Shown in pieces: positions 23,769 to 35,649 of a stretch of 64,000 bases of DNA. The DNA lies in the NCBI GenBank assembly GCA_964020975.1, contig OZ026612.1:57559669-57623668 (forward strand), given 5' to 3'. The DNA is from Hermodice carunculata. Lineage: Eukaryota > Annelida > Polychaeta > Eunicida > Amphinomidae. A program made the translations under genes and the position numbers. The notes beneath the pieces were generated by a model. That model had not been told where the DNA came from. It saw only the letters and a list, made by a program, of their open reading frames with translations, and searched no databases. Numbering within the stretch: position 1 is the first letter of the stretch; each line of letters opens with the position of its first letter.

Positions 23769-24178
23769 TAAAAAAGAATGGTTCAATGGAGGTAGGTTTG
23801 TGCGAGTGCCATATCAACACGGTTATGCAGTTTATTTACTGAGTGTTGTCATCTGCACTGTTTTCATGTAATTATATCAGCAATAGCAGCACATTTTGTA
23901 CTGGATTTGTGGGAAACAGCTTTACTGTGCACGGATTGGGTACTACATACTGACATGCACCATAAAGTGTGAGACTTGTATGTGAACAGACCTTCTTGCT
24001 ACATACATATTAGGTCATCAGTGCGTAGTATTTTTGGTGTGAGAAGGTGAAAATGATGGATAATGAGCCCTATTAAGTGGATGTAAAAATTATCGTATTT
24101 TATTTTATTGCAATCATATTTTGGTGATTTCACAATATTATTGAAAGAAAATACCAGATTAACTTATTCAATCTACCT
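23769..24178. other. Unannotated stretch
   Basis: No gene or repeat was recognised between the tRNA-like sequence and the next MITE. Confidence 0.4.
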
Positions 24179-24414
24179 TTAACCCTTTCCTGGTTAAATA
24201 AGACTGAGTCAATGGTTATCCTTGGCACAGGTTAAATGCAATATGCCCAACTTGTACCAAGGAAGCTATTGACCTGGGGTGTGTTGTCATGATGTGCCTT
24301 GTCTACAATCCTCAGCAAAAATGTTTTCTGTTAATTAACATTAACTTTATGTAAATACAAAGACAACAGTTTATATCTGGGCAGCTTTTGGCAACTTGAG
24401 TGTAAAAGGGTTAA
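24179..24414 (+). mobile_element. Family-1 piggyBac-type MITE, 236 bp
   Basis: TTAACCCTTTCCTGG at the left and GTAAAAGGGTTAA at the right, TTAA-flanked. Inner words (ACTGAGTCAATGG, ATGCCCAACTTGTACCAAGG, GACCTGGGGTGTG) match the 15121 copy. It is more diverged than the 49672 copy and its internal hairpin is imperfect. Confidence 0.8.
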
Positions 24415-25678
24415 CAGTTCACACTGGTCATCAGACTTGTTTTCTTTACTGCTCATCTTGGGCATTGTCAGTGCCTTGTTTGTGCAGTTACATTGTACTT
24501 ATTTTGGTCACTGATCACAAGGTGGCAGCACCTTAAAGTCTCAACCAGTGTTTCCAGTGGTGATCACTGAGTGGCAGGACCTTATAATTTCAACACATGA
24601 ACTGGCTATGAACTATTCAAATAGTATCCAATGCCACACAACCAACCGTTTGGCAAAATACCATTATCAGAAAGGTTTGTTTCACAGTCTTGACCACACC
24701 ATGTGTAACAAGAGGTGGCAATCAGTGCCATTGTACAATGTTTCTTTATAGTTTTGATATTCATTTGGGACATACACAATGGCCAAGGAGGACATATAAG
24801 TCCTTTTAGTTCTTATGTGATGTTTTGTTTTCCACAGGCCTCTCCTACCTTATGCTAAAATTGTGAGCCCTTGATAGGAATTACATTCAAGATGGGGGAA
24901 AAATAATAATAATTCATTGAAATATTAAAACCATGGAAGTACATACACATGGAAAATACACATAGTTGTGAAGTTGTAATGTGGAATCCCTAGTGAGTGA
25001 CATGTGACAACAAAACTAGTTTAACAATACATGTACCAGACAAGCTTTATTGGCCCTTCCTTGGTAAATATTATTCAGTGATTTCCCCTTGGTTGTCTCA
25101 TCTCTTTAAGAGACATGCAAACCCAGCTGCTCAGCCTTTATCCTCAATGGTCTTATTTCTATAAAATGATCAAAATACACTCCAATTATATTCAGCAATC
25201 TTAAACTGTGTGCATTTATATTATGACTGAACACCCAATGAATGAAGAGAAACTGGAAAGGGCAGCGGGGTATACCTCAAGGCACACAGCACCTTTGGGG
25301 TGCATTTAAAATCGCTAAGCAAGATCTGTCATTCATGAGGTGTTAAACATATGGAGACACCACATCCCTGTTAAAGTTACACAAAGCTCTTATGGCGAAA
25401 TCTTAACAAAATTGTCTGTAGAATGCTGATGTGTTTCACGGACTTACATGTATATCTGTTTCACATACATGTCTAAGTTTATTTTCCACTAAAACCCAAA
25501 CAAACTGAAGTACAACAATTGTCAGGGGGCTGTGCATAAAACACATTTTGTGTATGGTGGTCCTTGTCTTGAAGGACTGTCCATAACATGCATAAGGACA
25601 ACCGAATTTTGTGCTGTGTCAAAACAGGTAGTCCTCGAGAGGGAAGATGTATCTGGACCACAAACAATAAGCATGGGG
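24415..25678. other. Unannotated stretch
   Basis: Nothing here supports a gene. ACACTGGTCATCAG and GTGGTGATCACTGAGTGGCA near 24420-24575 form weak local direct repeats (GGTCACTGATCACAAGGTGGCAGCACC versus its neighbour), of unknown meaning. Confidence 0.35.
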
Positions 25679-25878
25679 TTGAACCCTTTCCTCCATGAAT
25701 TAGGACAGTCAACAGTTCCCAAGGAAAGCTGTTGACCTGGGGTATGTTATTCTGATTGGACTTGTCTAAAATTACCAAATTATTCATTGACATAAATTTT
25801 TTTTTTTTTTTTAAATCATTGAAGCAGATAACAGTTGATAACCAGCCAGTTTTGGTTGGTTTAAGGGGGAAAAATTAA
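25679..25878 (+). mobile_element. Family-1 piggyBac-type MITE, ~200 bp
   Basis: The left end TTGAACCCTTTCCTCC has one change in the TTAA site. The right end is GTTTAAGGGGGAAAAATTAA. One arm of the usual internal hairpin is lost (only CCAAGGAAAGCTGTTGACCTGGGG remains), which explains the shorter length. A T-run is inserted near 25798. Confidence 0.75.
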
Positions 25879-26316
25879 GTTCTATCTTGTCATTCATGTG
25901 GAAGCGTATATACATCTGTTAATTGTTAATAAGTTTTTACGTGTATTATGAGTTCTGAAATCTAAGACGTCGTCCTTTTTATTTCTCATTTTTATTTTAC
26001 GACTGATCTGTGTTTTATTATCTGTTTGTTTGTACTGTAACTTCAGTGCCATCCCCCCTTTTTCTATTGTATACGTCTGATGATATGATTTCCTGTAAGT
26101 GTAAATGTTTTCCCGTCGTCCTGTAAGTGTAAATGTTTTCCCGTCGTCGTATCAATAATGCTGTACTATACTATATGTAACTTGTTTTATGTCTCTTGTC
26201 TCTCATATCTCCATATGGAGAGGCCTGTGTGCTTTGTTTTTCATGTTTGTGTATTTGTATTTTTAGCTTGTATGTACATAGGGTGAGACACAAATAAAAT
26301 ATCTATCTATCTATGT
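25879..26316 (+). mobile_element. Probable LINE 3' end with (ATCT)n tail
   Basis: The segment ends GACACAAATAAAATATCTATCTATCT, an AATAAA signal followed immediately by a short tetranucleotide tail, the usual look of a truncated non-LTR retrotransposon. Before it is non-coding, T-rich text. A 28-29-bp word (CTGTAAGTGTAAATGTTTTC plus CCGTCGTC) is directly duplicated at about 26093-26148. No reverse transcriptase is present, so the family cannot be named; the left limit is set by the adjoining MITE. Confidence 0.4.
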
Positions 26317-27612
26317 TCATCTATATGGTGGGTACGGCAGCCTTGACTTGTATGTGCTTTTGTGGTTTTATTTTATGATTACTGTGAAGATATGTATGCT
26401 GATAACATAGTATCTAGACAGCACAGACAAAGCTTGTCACTATAGAGAGACTGTAAAGGCCATCAGAATCTTCATTTCCACGCCAGTGTATGACAGCAAG
26501 TTTCAGTTGGGAATTAAAGGTAGTATGGCATGCATGTATTTACTACAAGCATTGCATGCATACAAACATCATCAAAGGCTGTTGTGAAGTCCTTTTACTT
26601 TGGCTGTGGAACAGTTGCCTCCCTTTTATAAATTTCTGAGAATATATCTTATATTAAGAATTGTAAATAAACAGGTTTGTTCTTCATCCCAGCCTGGACA
26701 TTGTATCGAATGAATTTCATAAGGAAATATATATATATATTCTTACAACCAGATTTATACCTATATGAGAAAAGATAAAAGATAAGAGTTTGCTTGACAT
26801 GTAAGATACCTGAGTAATAAGTGACATCTTTACCTGTTACACGATGTTGCTCAGGGAAATGTAAGTGCTTCAACATTACTTGTATCATGCTTATGAGTTG
26901 CATCACCAGGCAACAGTAAAATTTAATACTTATTATCAATACATTGTTTTGTTTTAATAAAAAGGTTCTCATATATTAGGAAGACTGATTGTGAAAGATG
27001 TAGAACATAATGCACATCTCAAAGATAGGAAAATGTATGCCTTGCATAAAAATGTGTACACAAATGTAAGTGTAGGTGCTGAACAGATAAGTGATACTGT
27101 ATAATCGTAAATTTTCGCAAGGGATAAATATTCTTAAATTTTCCCAAGGAAACCCATTTCAGAAATATTAAACTTGGGAAAATTGTAGCAGATTGAATGT
27201 GGAATGAGAGCCTGCATAAAATCGGGAAAACAAAACTCATGAAATTCTGATTTGGAGTAAATTTGGGAAATTTTGTGCCCAGAAGTATAAATGATTAGAC
27301 AGAAACTTGACTTGATTCTGAGCTAAAACATAATCATCAAAGGAAAAAGGCACACTGCCTTGAATTGAATTAATGCCCTGCCATAGTCAATTGCAGTTAA
27401 AAAGAGTTACACTGATACCCTGATACCTGGAACATTATAGCCATGTTACCATGACAACAAAGTAAACCTTTAAATATGCAACATTACTGTAAATGTGCTC
27501 ATTTTCACATGTTTATATTTTCATGCTTTACATTTGGGGTGAAAGTGTAAATAATGCTTCAAAACTCAAGGTTTTTGATAATTCTGGTTGCACCATGTTA
27601 AATAGTGTTTTT
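26317..27612. other. Unannotated AT-rich stretch
   Basis: No supported gene or repeat. Confidence 0.4.
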
Positions 27613-27812
27613 AAGGGTCTGCCCCATGGGGGTAACATTATGTTTTGGTGTTGTCCGTCCGTCCGGATATGCACATTCTCGTCACCGCAATGTCTACAGA
27701 ATGCCTCCATGTATTTTGCTCAAATTTGGCAATATGCTTATCTTACCTGGAGAAATGATCTGATTAGATTTTGTTGTCACCATGAGCTAATTTGAGCAAA
27801 TGGCAGACCCTT
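27613..27812 (+). mobile_element. 200-bp element with 11-bp perfect inverted ends
   Basis: AAGGGTCTGCC at the left end and GGCAGACCCTT at the right are perfect inverted repeats. A CCCCATGGGG palindrome lies just inside the left end, followed by GTCCGTCCGTCC. This combines a MITE-like outline with the palindrome-plus-GTCC head seen in families A-D. Family unknown. Confidence 0.5.
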
Positions 27813-30170
27813 TAGTCAACGCCTTGCATTGAAGGTATGTCTGGTTATTTTCAAGGTTTTGTGCCATCAGCAAAATAAGTAAAAGTAAAAATACAGTAAA
27901 ATTGAGTGCAGTTACAGTATTTTATCTGTGTTTGCGTACCAAAATTGAAGGAACATTTGAGGTTCTGTCAGGTGTTATAAGCTGGTAGAGGATGGCAGGA
28001 CAGTATGCACAGCTCTTTACAGTGAGAGAAATGTTGGGGGGGGGGGGGGGCAGAAAATTGGCCTTTGAAAGAACTACAAAAGTGAGAATTCTTCTATACA
28101 GTCCACAAAAGAGGAAAACAGGAAACTTGAGCTCTTCCTATCTTTAAGTTAAGAAAGATCATGGATTAAGATGGAGAGCATTCTTGGTACTAGGAACTAC
28201 ATGTAGTAGCGTTGAAAAAGCAATACAAGCTTTGGTATATCAGGCAGGGACACATGGGAGGGTTGAACCAGTGTGACATTCCAATTTGCTGCTCAAAACA
28301 CAGGGTGTAGCGACTGAAAATTGAGTTACATTGCACTTTATGACAATGTGTTTCTTTTTCTTGAATGAGTGATCCTGGTGTACTCAAGTTGGAATATTGG
28401 GGCTGATAGGAAGCATTATTGTTGCTGCTCCATCCCTGTCAGGTATAAAAATGGATCATCATTCAAGACTGATCACTGTCACTGAAATTATGAGACATAT
28501 CAATTTTGACATGTCTGTTGCACCACTCTGTTTCTGTCAGCTGTGAGTACACGTCAGCTTGTTGCCATGGCTTGGTACAAGACACATCTAGGACTGTCAT
28601 CATCAACTGATTATGGTGATCAAGAAAAAGCCATGTTGCATGACAACACGACTCTTTTCTTCTGTCATTTTCAAACAGATGTAACTCTTGTGATGACAGC
28701 GTGCATACTGTAGAATGTGGGGATGTGCAGTTTGCTGACCCTCTCCTCCATAGACATAGAATGAGTTTTCAACAGATTTCCTGGGGGTGGTTTGGTGCCA
28801 AGGGAAGCTTCCGACTCGGACTGTGAGCACCATCTTGATGGGCTCCACCTGCGGTTTGTAACATGGATAGAGATATTTGATCTCCATCTGCTTGTAGTTA
28901 GTTCAAAGGAGAATGGGTTAAAGATGAAGGGAACTAGGACAGGATGGGAGTCGCATGTAAGGGGAGCAATTTTGAGCCAACATTACAACTTATTGATTGT
29001 CATACATGATTGTTTTTTTTCCTCCTGCCTTGCGGCTGTCTTCAACTGTTGCCTACAGAGTCACGGACATAATCTAATACATTGGCTCTTTATAACATTA
29101 GGCATATTGGGCTTGCATAATTCCTTGTACTTGTAAACTATCTAAGCTTATATAGGTAATCCATTATTGAGATTAATTGAATCATTATGACTCCATGATA
29201 TATGTTGGTATTAATGCAGCTGTGGAATCTCTGAAGGCAATTCACATTAAGGTGTTACAACAATGGTGTATTGCATGGTTGCTGTGAAATGTTGGAGCTG
29301 TTGTCTTGACATGACCGTCATTTCCATCTGAACTCGAATTCTGCCGTTTCCCACAAGTCACAATCAACAGGCCATACTGCGCATGAGATGCGAGAGAATG
29401 CTGGCAATAAATAGTGCTTCCCGTAATGTCACATGGGTAATTGTTAAGCCATAACTTGATCTGCATATGTGCATGATGGACTTATCGTTGAGCCAAGTGA
29501 TCCATATGAGGCTAATCACACCCCACTTTGCCACATACACTTGCCTTTGGGGTTGGAGCAAACAAAAAACATGGTTATGGTTCCCATTTTCTTTTTGTCC
29601 AAATGCATGTTGTTCATATAATCTTACAGGGAAAACCTCTGAAGTGGCATATCAGAAAGTCTAAATGTTGCTTTATCATAATCATGAAACTGTATATGGT
29701 ATTTAGCCTTTCCATCACCATGTTCAGTGGCTACAAATTCTTGTCCAAGGAAATGATCGAGACTCCTTCTGGGTGATTTTAGTGAGATTCACAAGAAAGT
29801 ATGATGAAAGCTATAGGCTACTAGTAGGAGATATCTAGTGCAAGACAACACAAATGGTTGTTTTGGGCTGGCATACTTTACTACTCTTTGTGAAATGTGT
29901 GTTTTTCTCTCTCTAGAACTCATCAGGGATTGAGTGAAGATGGCTGCAAAATAGCTAGTATAAAATCTGCACATAAGTTAATGTCAGTGGACTGTGTCCA
30001 CAGAGAATGCTCCATTTGCAGGAAAAATGTCATATTTTGAAACATTTTCTTTGGGTGTTTGCCATCTGGTACTCAAGAAAAAGTTCATTTTCAAGCTTGG
30101 TGGTGAAAAGAAATTATGTTCTAATTAAAAAAAAAAAAAAAAATTGACAAGGGCTGCTGGCTGTGGAATA
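27813..30170. other. Unannotated stretch
   Basis: No supported gene. G-run of about 15 at 28035-28050 and A-run at 30126-30143. Open frames around 28603-29136 overlap on both strands without recognisable domains. Confidence 0.35.
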
Positions 30171-30303
30171 TGCCAACACTTCAATTACCAGAGGGCACCA
30201 CTGATCAAGAGAGATAATGACATCCTGCCACGTCTGTGTAGTCAATTTCAGGTGAATCCGCATGACCAGTGGTGCCCTCCAGAGATTCAGTTGTCTGGGT
30301 GTT
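30171..30303. mobile_element. Small inverted-repeat element with GAGGGCACCACTG ends
   Basis: GCCAACACTTCAATTACCAG followed by AGGGCACCACTGATC at the left is mirrored at the right by ACCAGTGGTGCCCTCC and TTCAGTTGTCTGGGTGT. The inner 14-16 bp match almost perfectly and the outer part loosely. This resembles a ~130-bp MITE. Each arm carries an AGGGCACCACTG core similar to the CTCF motif. Confidence 0.45.
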
Positions 30304-32361
30304 TCCTGTTATTGATTTGGTAATTATGTGTTGTTTTCCATGGGGAAGAACAAACTTGATGATCTGTTTACCTTTGTCAGTACATTTGTCTTAAAAATAA
30401 CTGGTCACCCCTGTAAATATTGTCAGTTACTGACAGGTACATGACAGTGTTGCTTATAGCTGCAGTACAAGTTATTATTATAAATAAATTTGTGTAAATG
30501 ACACTGAGGTAGGGACAGAGAAAATGTCATGACATTTATATTTCCCCAGATGACACACTCTTTGGTTTAAAATTTCAACAGAATGAGCTCAAAGTCATAT
30601 TTTGTTCTTCTTTCTTCATCCATTATGCATCTACAACTTTTAGAAAGAGGAGTTGGTGCAAGTGATTCATGTGACCAGTTGTTGATTAAATAGATGCTCA
30701 TGTTGCATGTTCAGCAGTGAAAACCTGCCAAACAGCATTCGAGTCAGCCTTGTGTTTGGCAGCACTTTCCTGTGCAAAAATAACCTTGTGTAATTGCCCC
30801 TAAAAAGAGCATCTCCAGTGAGTTAGTCCAAGCCACAACATTTAACTCTAATACTATCTGGAATGAATGAGGGCAGAGATTACACTTGGTTCGTGATAAA
30901 CTGTCATTTTGCGGAATTTGTGAAGAAAAATTTGGCCTTCGTGTGGTGGACATGGTTAGAGGTTTGCATGTTACTAGGAGTAAAAATTTTACTGATGCTA
31001 TTTTGGTCCAACTTTGTGGTTGATATAAATTGGAGAGAGACAAACTTGCGCGGGGTTTTCTAAGGGCAGGTGTAATTTTGCTTACAAAGTAAGGCAGCAA
31101 ATGGCATTAATTAATTAATTTTACACTTGGAAGAAAAGCAATTGGTGAATGGTTTTGTGTTGCCTTGCAAGTTTCGCTGCACCAGAGATAAGGACAGGAC
31201 TTGCCAGGCAATCACATAAAGAAAGACTTCAGACAAAGACGTGTTGGTACTTGGCTAAAATCTCTGATTATCAGAAAGTTGAATGCAATTTTCGGTTAAC
31301 ATGTGTAATTCCAGATATTTTAGTGTGTGGGAAAATTTGTCATGACTAAGGAACTAATGAATCAATAAAAGTGTGATTAAATGTCATTTGGATGTGTTAC
31401 AAGCCACATGGGTTCAAATGTCTGGCTTCTGGCAGGGGAAGTTCATCATATGTTTTTGAAATGAGAACAAGCACAGAAGCTCAGGGCTGGCTGTCTGCAG
31501 ATGTGCTGTGATCATCGAGACTTTTATTAGCATGCCTTTAGAGCACCACCCTGGAAAAAAAAGTGCCAGTTTTAATCAAAGACACAGTCAGACAAACCAC
31601 AGCGTGAAGCAGGATGACAGAGAGCCTTGCGTATTTCAGCAAATTATGTGGTCTCTCCGGATATTTCAGATCAGCTTCCCCAGAGACGAGAAGCCAACAC
31701 AATGGATTTATGACAGGTATCAAGAAATGATTGCATTATGCTGTTGCCTGTCAGTCAATAAGTGTGAAGTGCTGTTATGGAACAATGCAAACAGTGTTAA
31801 TCCCCATTTACCATTAACTAATGAAAAAGTATGACTTTTTTCATGCAACTTTTATGACCACAAAGAGTAGTTTTGAGTATTTTAGACCCCTTGGTTAAAA
31901 TCAAGCTGACTACACTGAACACTAATTGAATTAATGGAGCCAAATCACAACCAAAGGTCAACTGTTCCACTGATACAACACAGAGACATTGTTCTTGTGA
32001 AGTAAAGTACACAAGCCATGCAGCACTGGGACAAATAGCAAAATTCAAAAGCTGTGGGGAAGGAGCAGCAGTCTCTGTGACCAAGAGGGCTGTGTACAGT
32101 CAAAGGCATCAGACCAAGAGGAGATAGGCAAATGATCAGTGAAGCAGACAAGCTTTCCAAATAGCCTTGTGAACCGGTAAAACATTTGGCATGGCTACGA
32201 GAAGTGGGATTGATATCAGCAGGGCAGATAACTTGTTGATGATGCAGCAAAAAATGACAAAAGCAACATTCTGGTGCAAGAAAGAGGAATATATGTTATG
32301 GACTCTTACAGGAGAGCACCTGACTGGGTTCATATACTTGCAGCTATAGGGCTACTATACA
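30304..32361. other. Unannotated stretch
   Basis: No gene could be supported; scattered frames of 60-118 codons on both strands show no recognisable domain. Confidence 0.35.
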
Positions 32362-33854
32362 TTTTTAGCATAGCTGACTTGTCAGTCAGCTGAGGTTATG
32401 TGGTGGTTAGGCATCCATTGTCCATCCATCCAAATAACAAACAGTATGTGAAAAGGATTTTTAACAAACTAGAACAATTCAAATTTGACATAGTTTCATA
32501 TCCTGATCTCACTGGAAACATTCCAGAGAACCTAGCCTATGGTGTGGTCATTGGACAGGTTTTAATTGGAAGAAACACATCACAAATAAGTGAATTTGTA
32601 CGGAGAATAAGAATATAAGTGAAAAAACTATGCCACAAAACTTATGACACCAAAAAGCTATATAAAACTCTGTTGAAGTGTTTCCATAAATATGGAACAA
32701 TACTGACACAAAACAACACTTATTCCAAGACACTGATAGATTATATTAATCTATAGATTTAGGTAGGGCTAACATAGAAGTGGTCGTAAGGTGATAGTTG
32801 GTTTACCGTAAAGTTAACTTAAACCCACCTGGAGATTTTCTCTAGTCTGCCTACAGTCAGGAACCATCTTTCATTGTCAACGTTTCCTATTTCATCACTT
32901 GGGTGTAGAGGTGACTATTGTCAATTACCTTCTACACTCACTTCACGATCATTGTTAGTACATAAGTGTAACATACTAGAAACATCCGTCCGCCTGTTGT
33001 CCATCCATCTACGATTCACATTTGCGTTGTCTCCTCAAAACTACTGGCCAGATTCACCTCAACCATGATGGAAATGTACCTTGGGTAGGTCTCTGCCAAG
33101 TTTGTTCAAATGGGCATGGTCCAGTGATTTTTGGATTTTTTATGAATTTGTTTTTCCTTTTTTGGCCAAATCTTAAAAAATCTTCTCTAAAACGGCTACC
33201 AAATTGCTTGGGGGGAGACTCCTGGGGACTCAGAGATCTTAATTTGTTGAACAGGTGGTGCTGTGATTTTTCAAATATTTTTTATGTGAAAAAGTGTGTT
33301 TTCACTATTTTCGACTTCTCAAAAACCATCACTTAGATTATGCTGAAATGTGGTGGAAATGTGCATCATAGAATGGCCAAACAAAGTTGCTCATGAGATG
33401 GTGTTACTGTGAATCTCTGAGTTTAAATGAATTTTTCAATTCATATACTTATTTGTCAAAGCATACAGTCCTGTTGATTATACTATGTAAGTGAATGGGG
33501 ACTGCAATGGTAAGTCATGATTTGGACTTCTCCAAAACCACTGTCCAGATTCACTTCAAACTAGGTAGGGATGTACGTTGGGTGGGTCTCTACTTAGTTT
33601 CAAGTAGTGACACTCCAGTGATTTTTGTTATTTTATGAATTTTTTGGTTGATTTTTTGGCCAGATCTTAAAAAATCTTATCCAAAACCACTTGGCCAGTT
33701 GATTCAAAATTGCATAGGAACACTGTAGGATATGGCAGCAGAATTTCAGGCTTACTCAGTACATGGGTGCACAACTTTGATCCTATCCCAAGTTCACAGA
33801 GCCACACATCTGTAGATCAGCTGAGCATGGGCTGTTCACACAGCCCTCTTGTTA
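32362..33854 (+). repeat. Palindrome-headed repeat family A, copy 3
   Basis: It starts TTTTTAGCATAGCTGACTTG with returning arm GTCAGCTGAGG, then CCATCCATCC. It ends GATCAGCTGAGCATGGGCTG followed by TTCACACAGCCCTCTTGTT. Type-X units start near 33020 and 33520. Between about 32440 and 32990 is sequence not shared with copy 4, including AACCCACCTGGAGATTTTCT, which is also in copy 2. The CTCF-like site is eroded (ACAGGTGGTGCTG near 33250). Confidence 0.75.
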
Positions 33855-34021
33855 GCTTTTCATGTGGCTGAGCTTATCTCATGGTCCATAAAAATTGTCC
33901 TTGCACCCATCACATTGTGAAATTATTTCAGGAAATATCACGTTTTTTCCATGGGTCATGCTTCAGTCATTTTTGGAATTATGAAGATTTTTTGTAAAAT
34001 TGTATTTCTTTGAGGATGCAG

Positions 34022-34022
<1 letters not shown>
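33855..34022 (+). repeat. Short fragment related to family A
   Basis: It begins GTTAGCTTTTCATGTGGCTGAGC directly after copy 3 and contains GGTCATGCTTCAGTCATTTTTGGA, a family A phrase. Probably a truncated copy between copies 3 and 4. Confidence 0.45.
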
Positions 34023-34097
<75 letters not shown>

Positions 34098-34098
34098 T
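34023..34098. repeat. (TTTC)n microsatellite
   Basis: About 19 uninterrupted TTTC units directly upstream of family A copy 4. The frame encoding repeated KKER on the other strand is an artefact. Confidence 0.97.
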
Positions 34099-34420
34099 TT
34101 ACCTCAGCTGACTTGTCAGTCAGCTGAGGTTTTTTGAGGGTCTGTCGTCCGTCGTCCGTCCGTTGTCCACAATTCACATTTTCGACTTCTTCTCAAAAAC
34201 CATCAGCCAGATTCACTTCAAACTTGGTGGAGATGTGCCTTGGGTGGATCTCTACCAAGTTTGTACAAATGGTCGTGGTCCAGTGATTTTTGGATTTTTA
34301 ATGAATTTTTTTGTTCTTTTTTGGGTAAATCTTAAAAAATCGTCTTCTCCGAAACCGCTCTCCCAATTGCTGTGATATCACACAGGAACACTCCCTGGGA
34401 CTCCTAGTTCTTAATTTGTT

Positions 34421-34436
34421 CACCAGGTGGCGCTGC
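34421..34436 (+). promoter_or_regulatory. CTCF-like site 1 in family A
   Basis: CACCAGGTGGCGCTGC fits the CTCF core (CCASYAGRKGGCRS; the fly form contains AGGTGGCGC). It is identical to the other two sites in this copy. Binding is inferred only. Confidence 0.4.
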
Positions 34437-34932
34437 AATTTTTTCCTAATTTTTTATGAATTTGTGTGTGTTATAGCTATTTTCGACTTCTTCTCCAGAA
34501 CTGTCACTCAGATTAAGCTGAAACATAGTGGATATGTTCCTTGTAGAAGGGTCAAACAAAGTTGTTCACTATGTGGGAATGCTGCGGATTACTGACTTTT
34601 AATGATTTTTTCAATTCGGGTACTTGTCGGTCAATGCAGCTTTCCTATTGATTACTATGGAAGTCAATGGGCATGCTAATGCTAATTCACATTTTCGACT
34701 TCTTCTCCAAAACCGTCATCCAGATTAACTTCAAACTTGGTGGCAATGTACCTTGGGTGGGTTTCTACCAGTTTTGTTCAAATGGTCGTGCTCCAGTGAA
34801 TTTTGGATTTTTAATGATTTTTTTTTGTTCTTTTTTTTGACAAATCTTAAAAAATCTTCTCCGAAACTGCTTACCCAATTGCTTTGATATCACACAGGAA
34901 GACACCTAGGCACTCGTTGTTGTTAATTTGTT

Positions 34933-34948
34933 CACCAGGTGGCGCTGC
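34933..34948 (+). promoter_or_regulatory. CTCF-like site 2 in family A
   Basis: Identical 16-mer, 512 bp after site 1 and on the same strand. Confidence 0.4.
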
Positions 34949-35633
34949 AGTTTTTTTTTCTAATTTTTTATGAATTTTTGTGTGTTATAACTATTTTCGA
35001 CTTCTTCTGCAGAACCGTCACTCAGATTAAGCTGACACGTGGTGGATATGTTCCATATGGAAGGGCCAAACAAAGTTGTTCACTATGTGGGAATGCTGCA
35101 GATTTCTGATTTTTAATGATTTTTTTCAATGCGGCTCGTTTGCGGTAAATGCACTTTTCCTATTGATTACCATGTTAGTCAATGGGCATTCTAATGCTAA
35201 TTTACATTTTCGACATCTTCTCCAAAACCGTCATCCAGATTTACTTCAAACTTGGTGGCAGTTTACCTTGGATGGGTGTCTACCAGGTTTGTTCCAATGG
35301 TCATGTTCCAATGAATTTTGGATTTTTTAATGATTTTTTTTCAAAAATCTCTACAAAAGTTTTGATAGGAAAGTTTAACATGGGAATTTCTTGTAACGGT
35401 CATAACTTTAATAATATTGACCAGATTTACTTCAAACTTGGTGGGGATATGCCTTGGATGGATCTCTATCAAGTGAGTTCAAATGGTCACGCTCTATTGA
35501 TTTTTGGATTTTTAAAGAATTTTTAAGTTCTTTTTTGGGGCAAACCTTCAAAATTCTTCTCCTCTGAAAACGCTCACCCAATTGCTTTGATATCGTATAG
35601 ACACTCCCGGGGACACCTAGTTCCCAATTTGTT

Positions 35634-35649
35634 CACCAGGTGGCGCTGC
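35634..35649 (+). promoter_or_regulatory. CTCF-like site 3 in family A
   Basis: Identical 16-mer, 701 bp after site 2 and on the same strand; the longer spacing reflects an extra type-X unit at about 35395. Confidence 0.4.

Noticed and set aside
33956-34177. KKERKKER-type protein
   Set aside because: The (TTTC)n tract read on the minus strand.
34163-35526. Series of similar short proteins (CSNGH/FGFL phrases) suggesting a small gene family
   Set aside because: They follow the X unit of non-coding repeat family A and recur at every copy, including decayed ones; no start or stop conservation.
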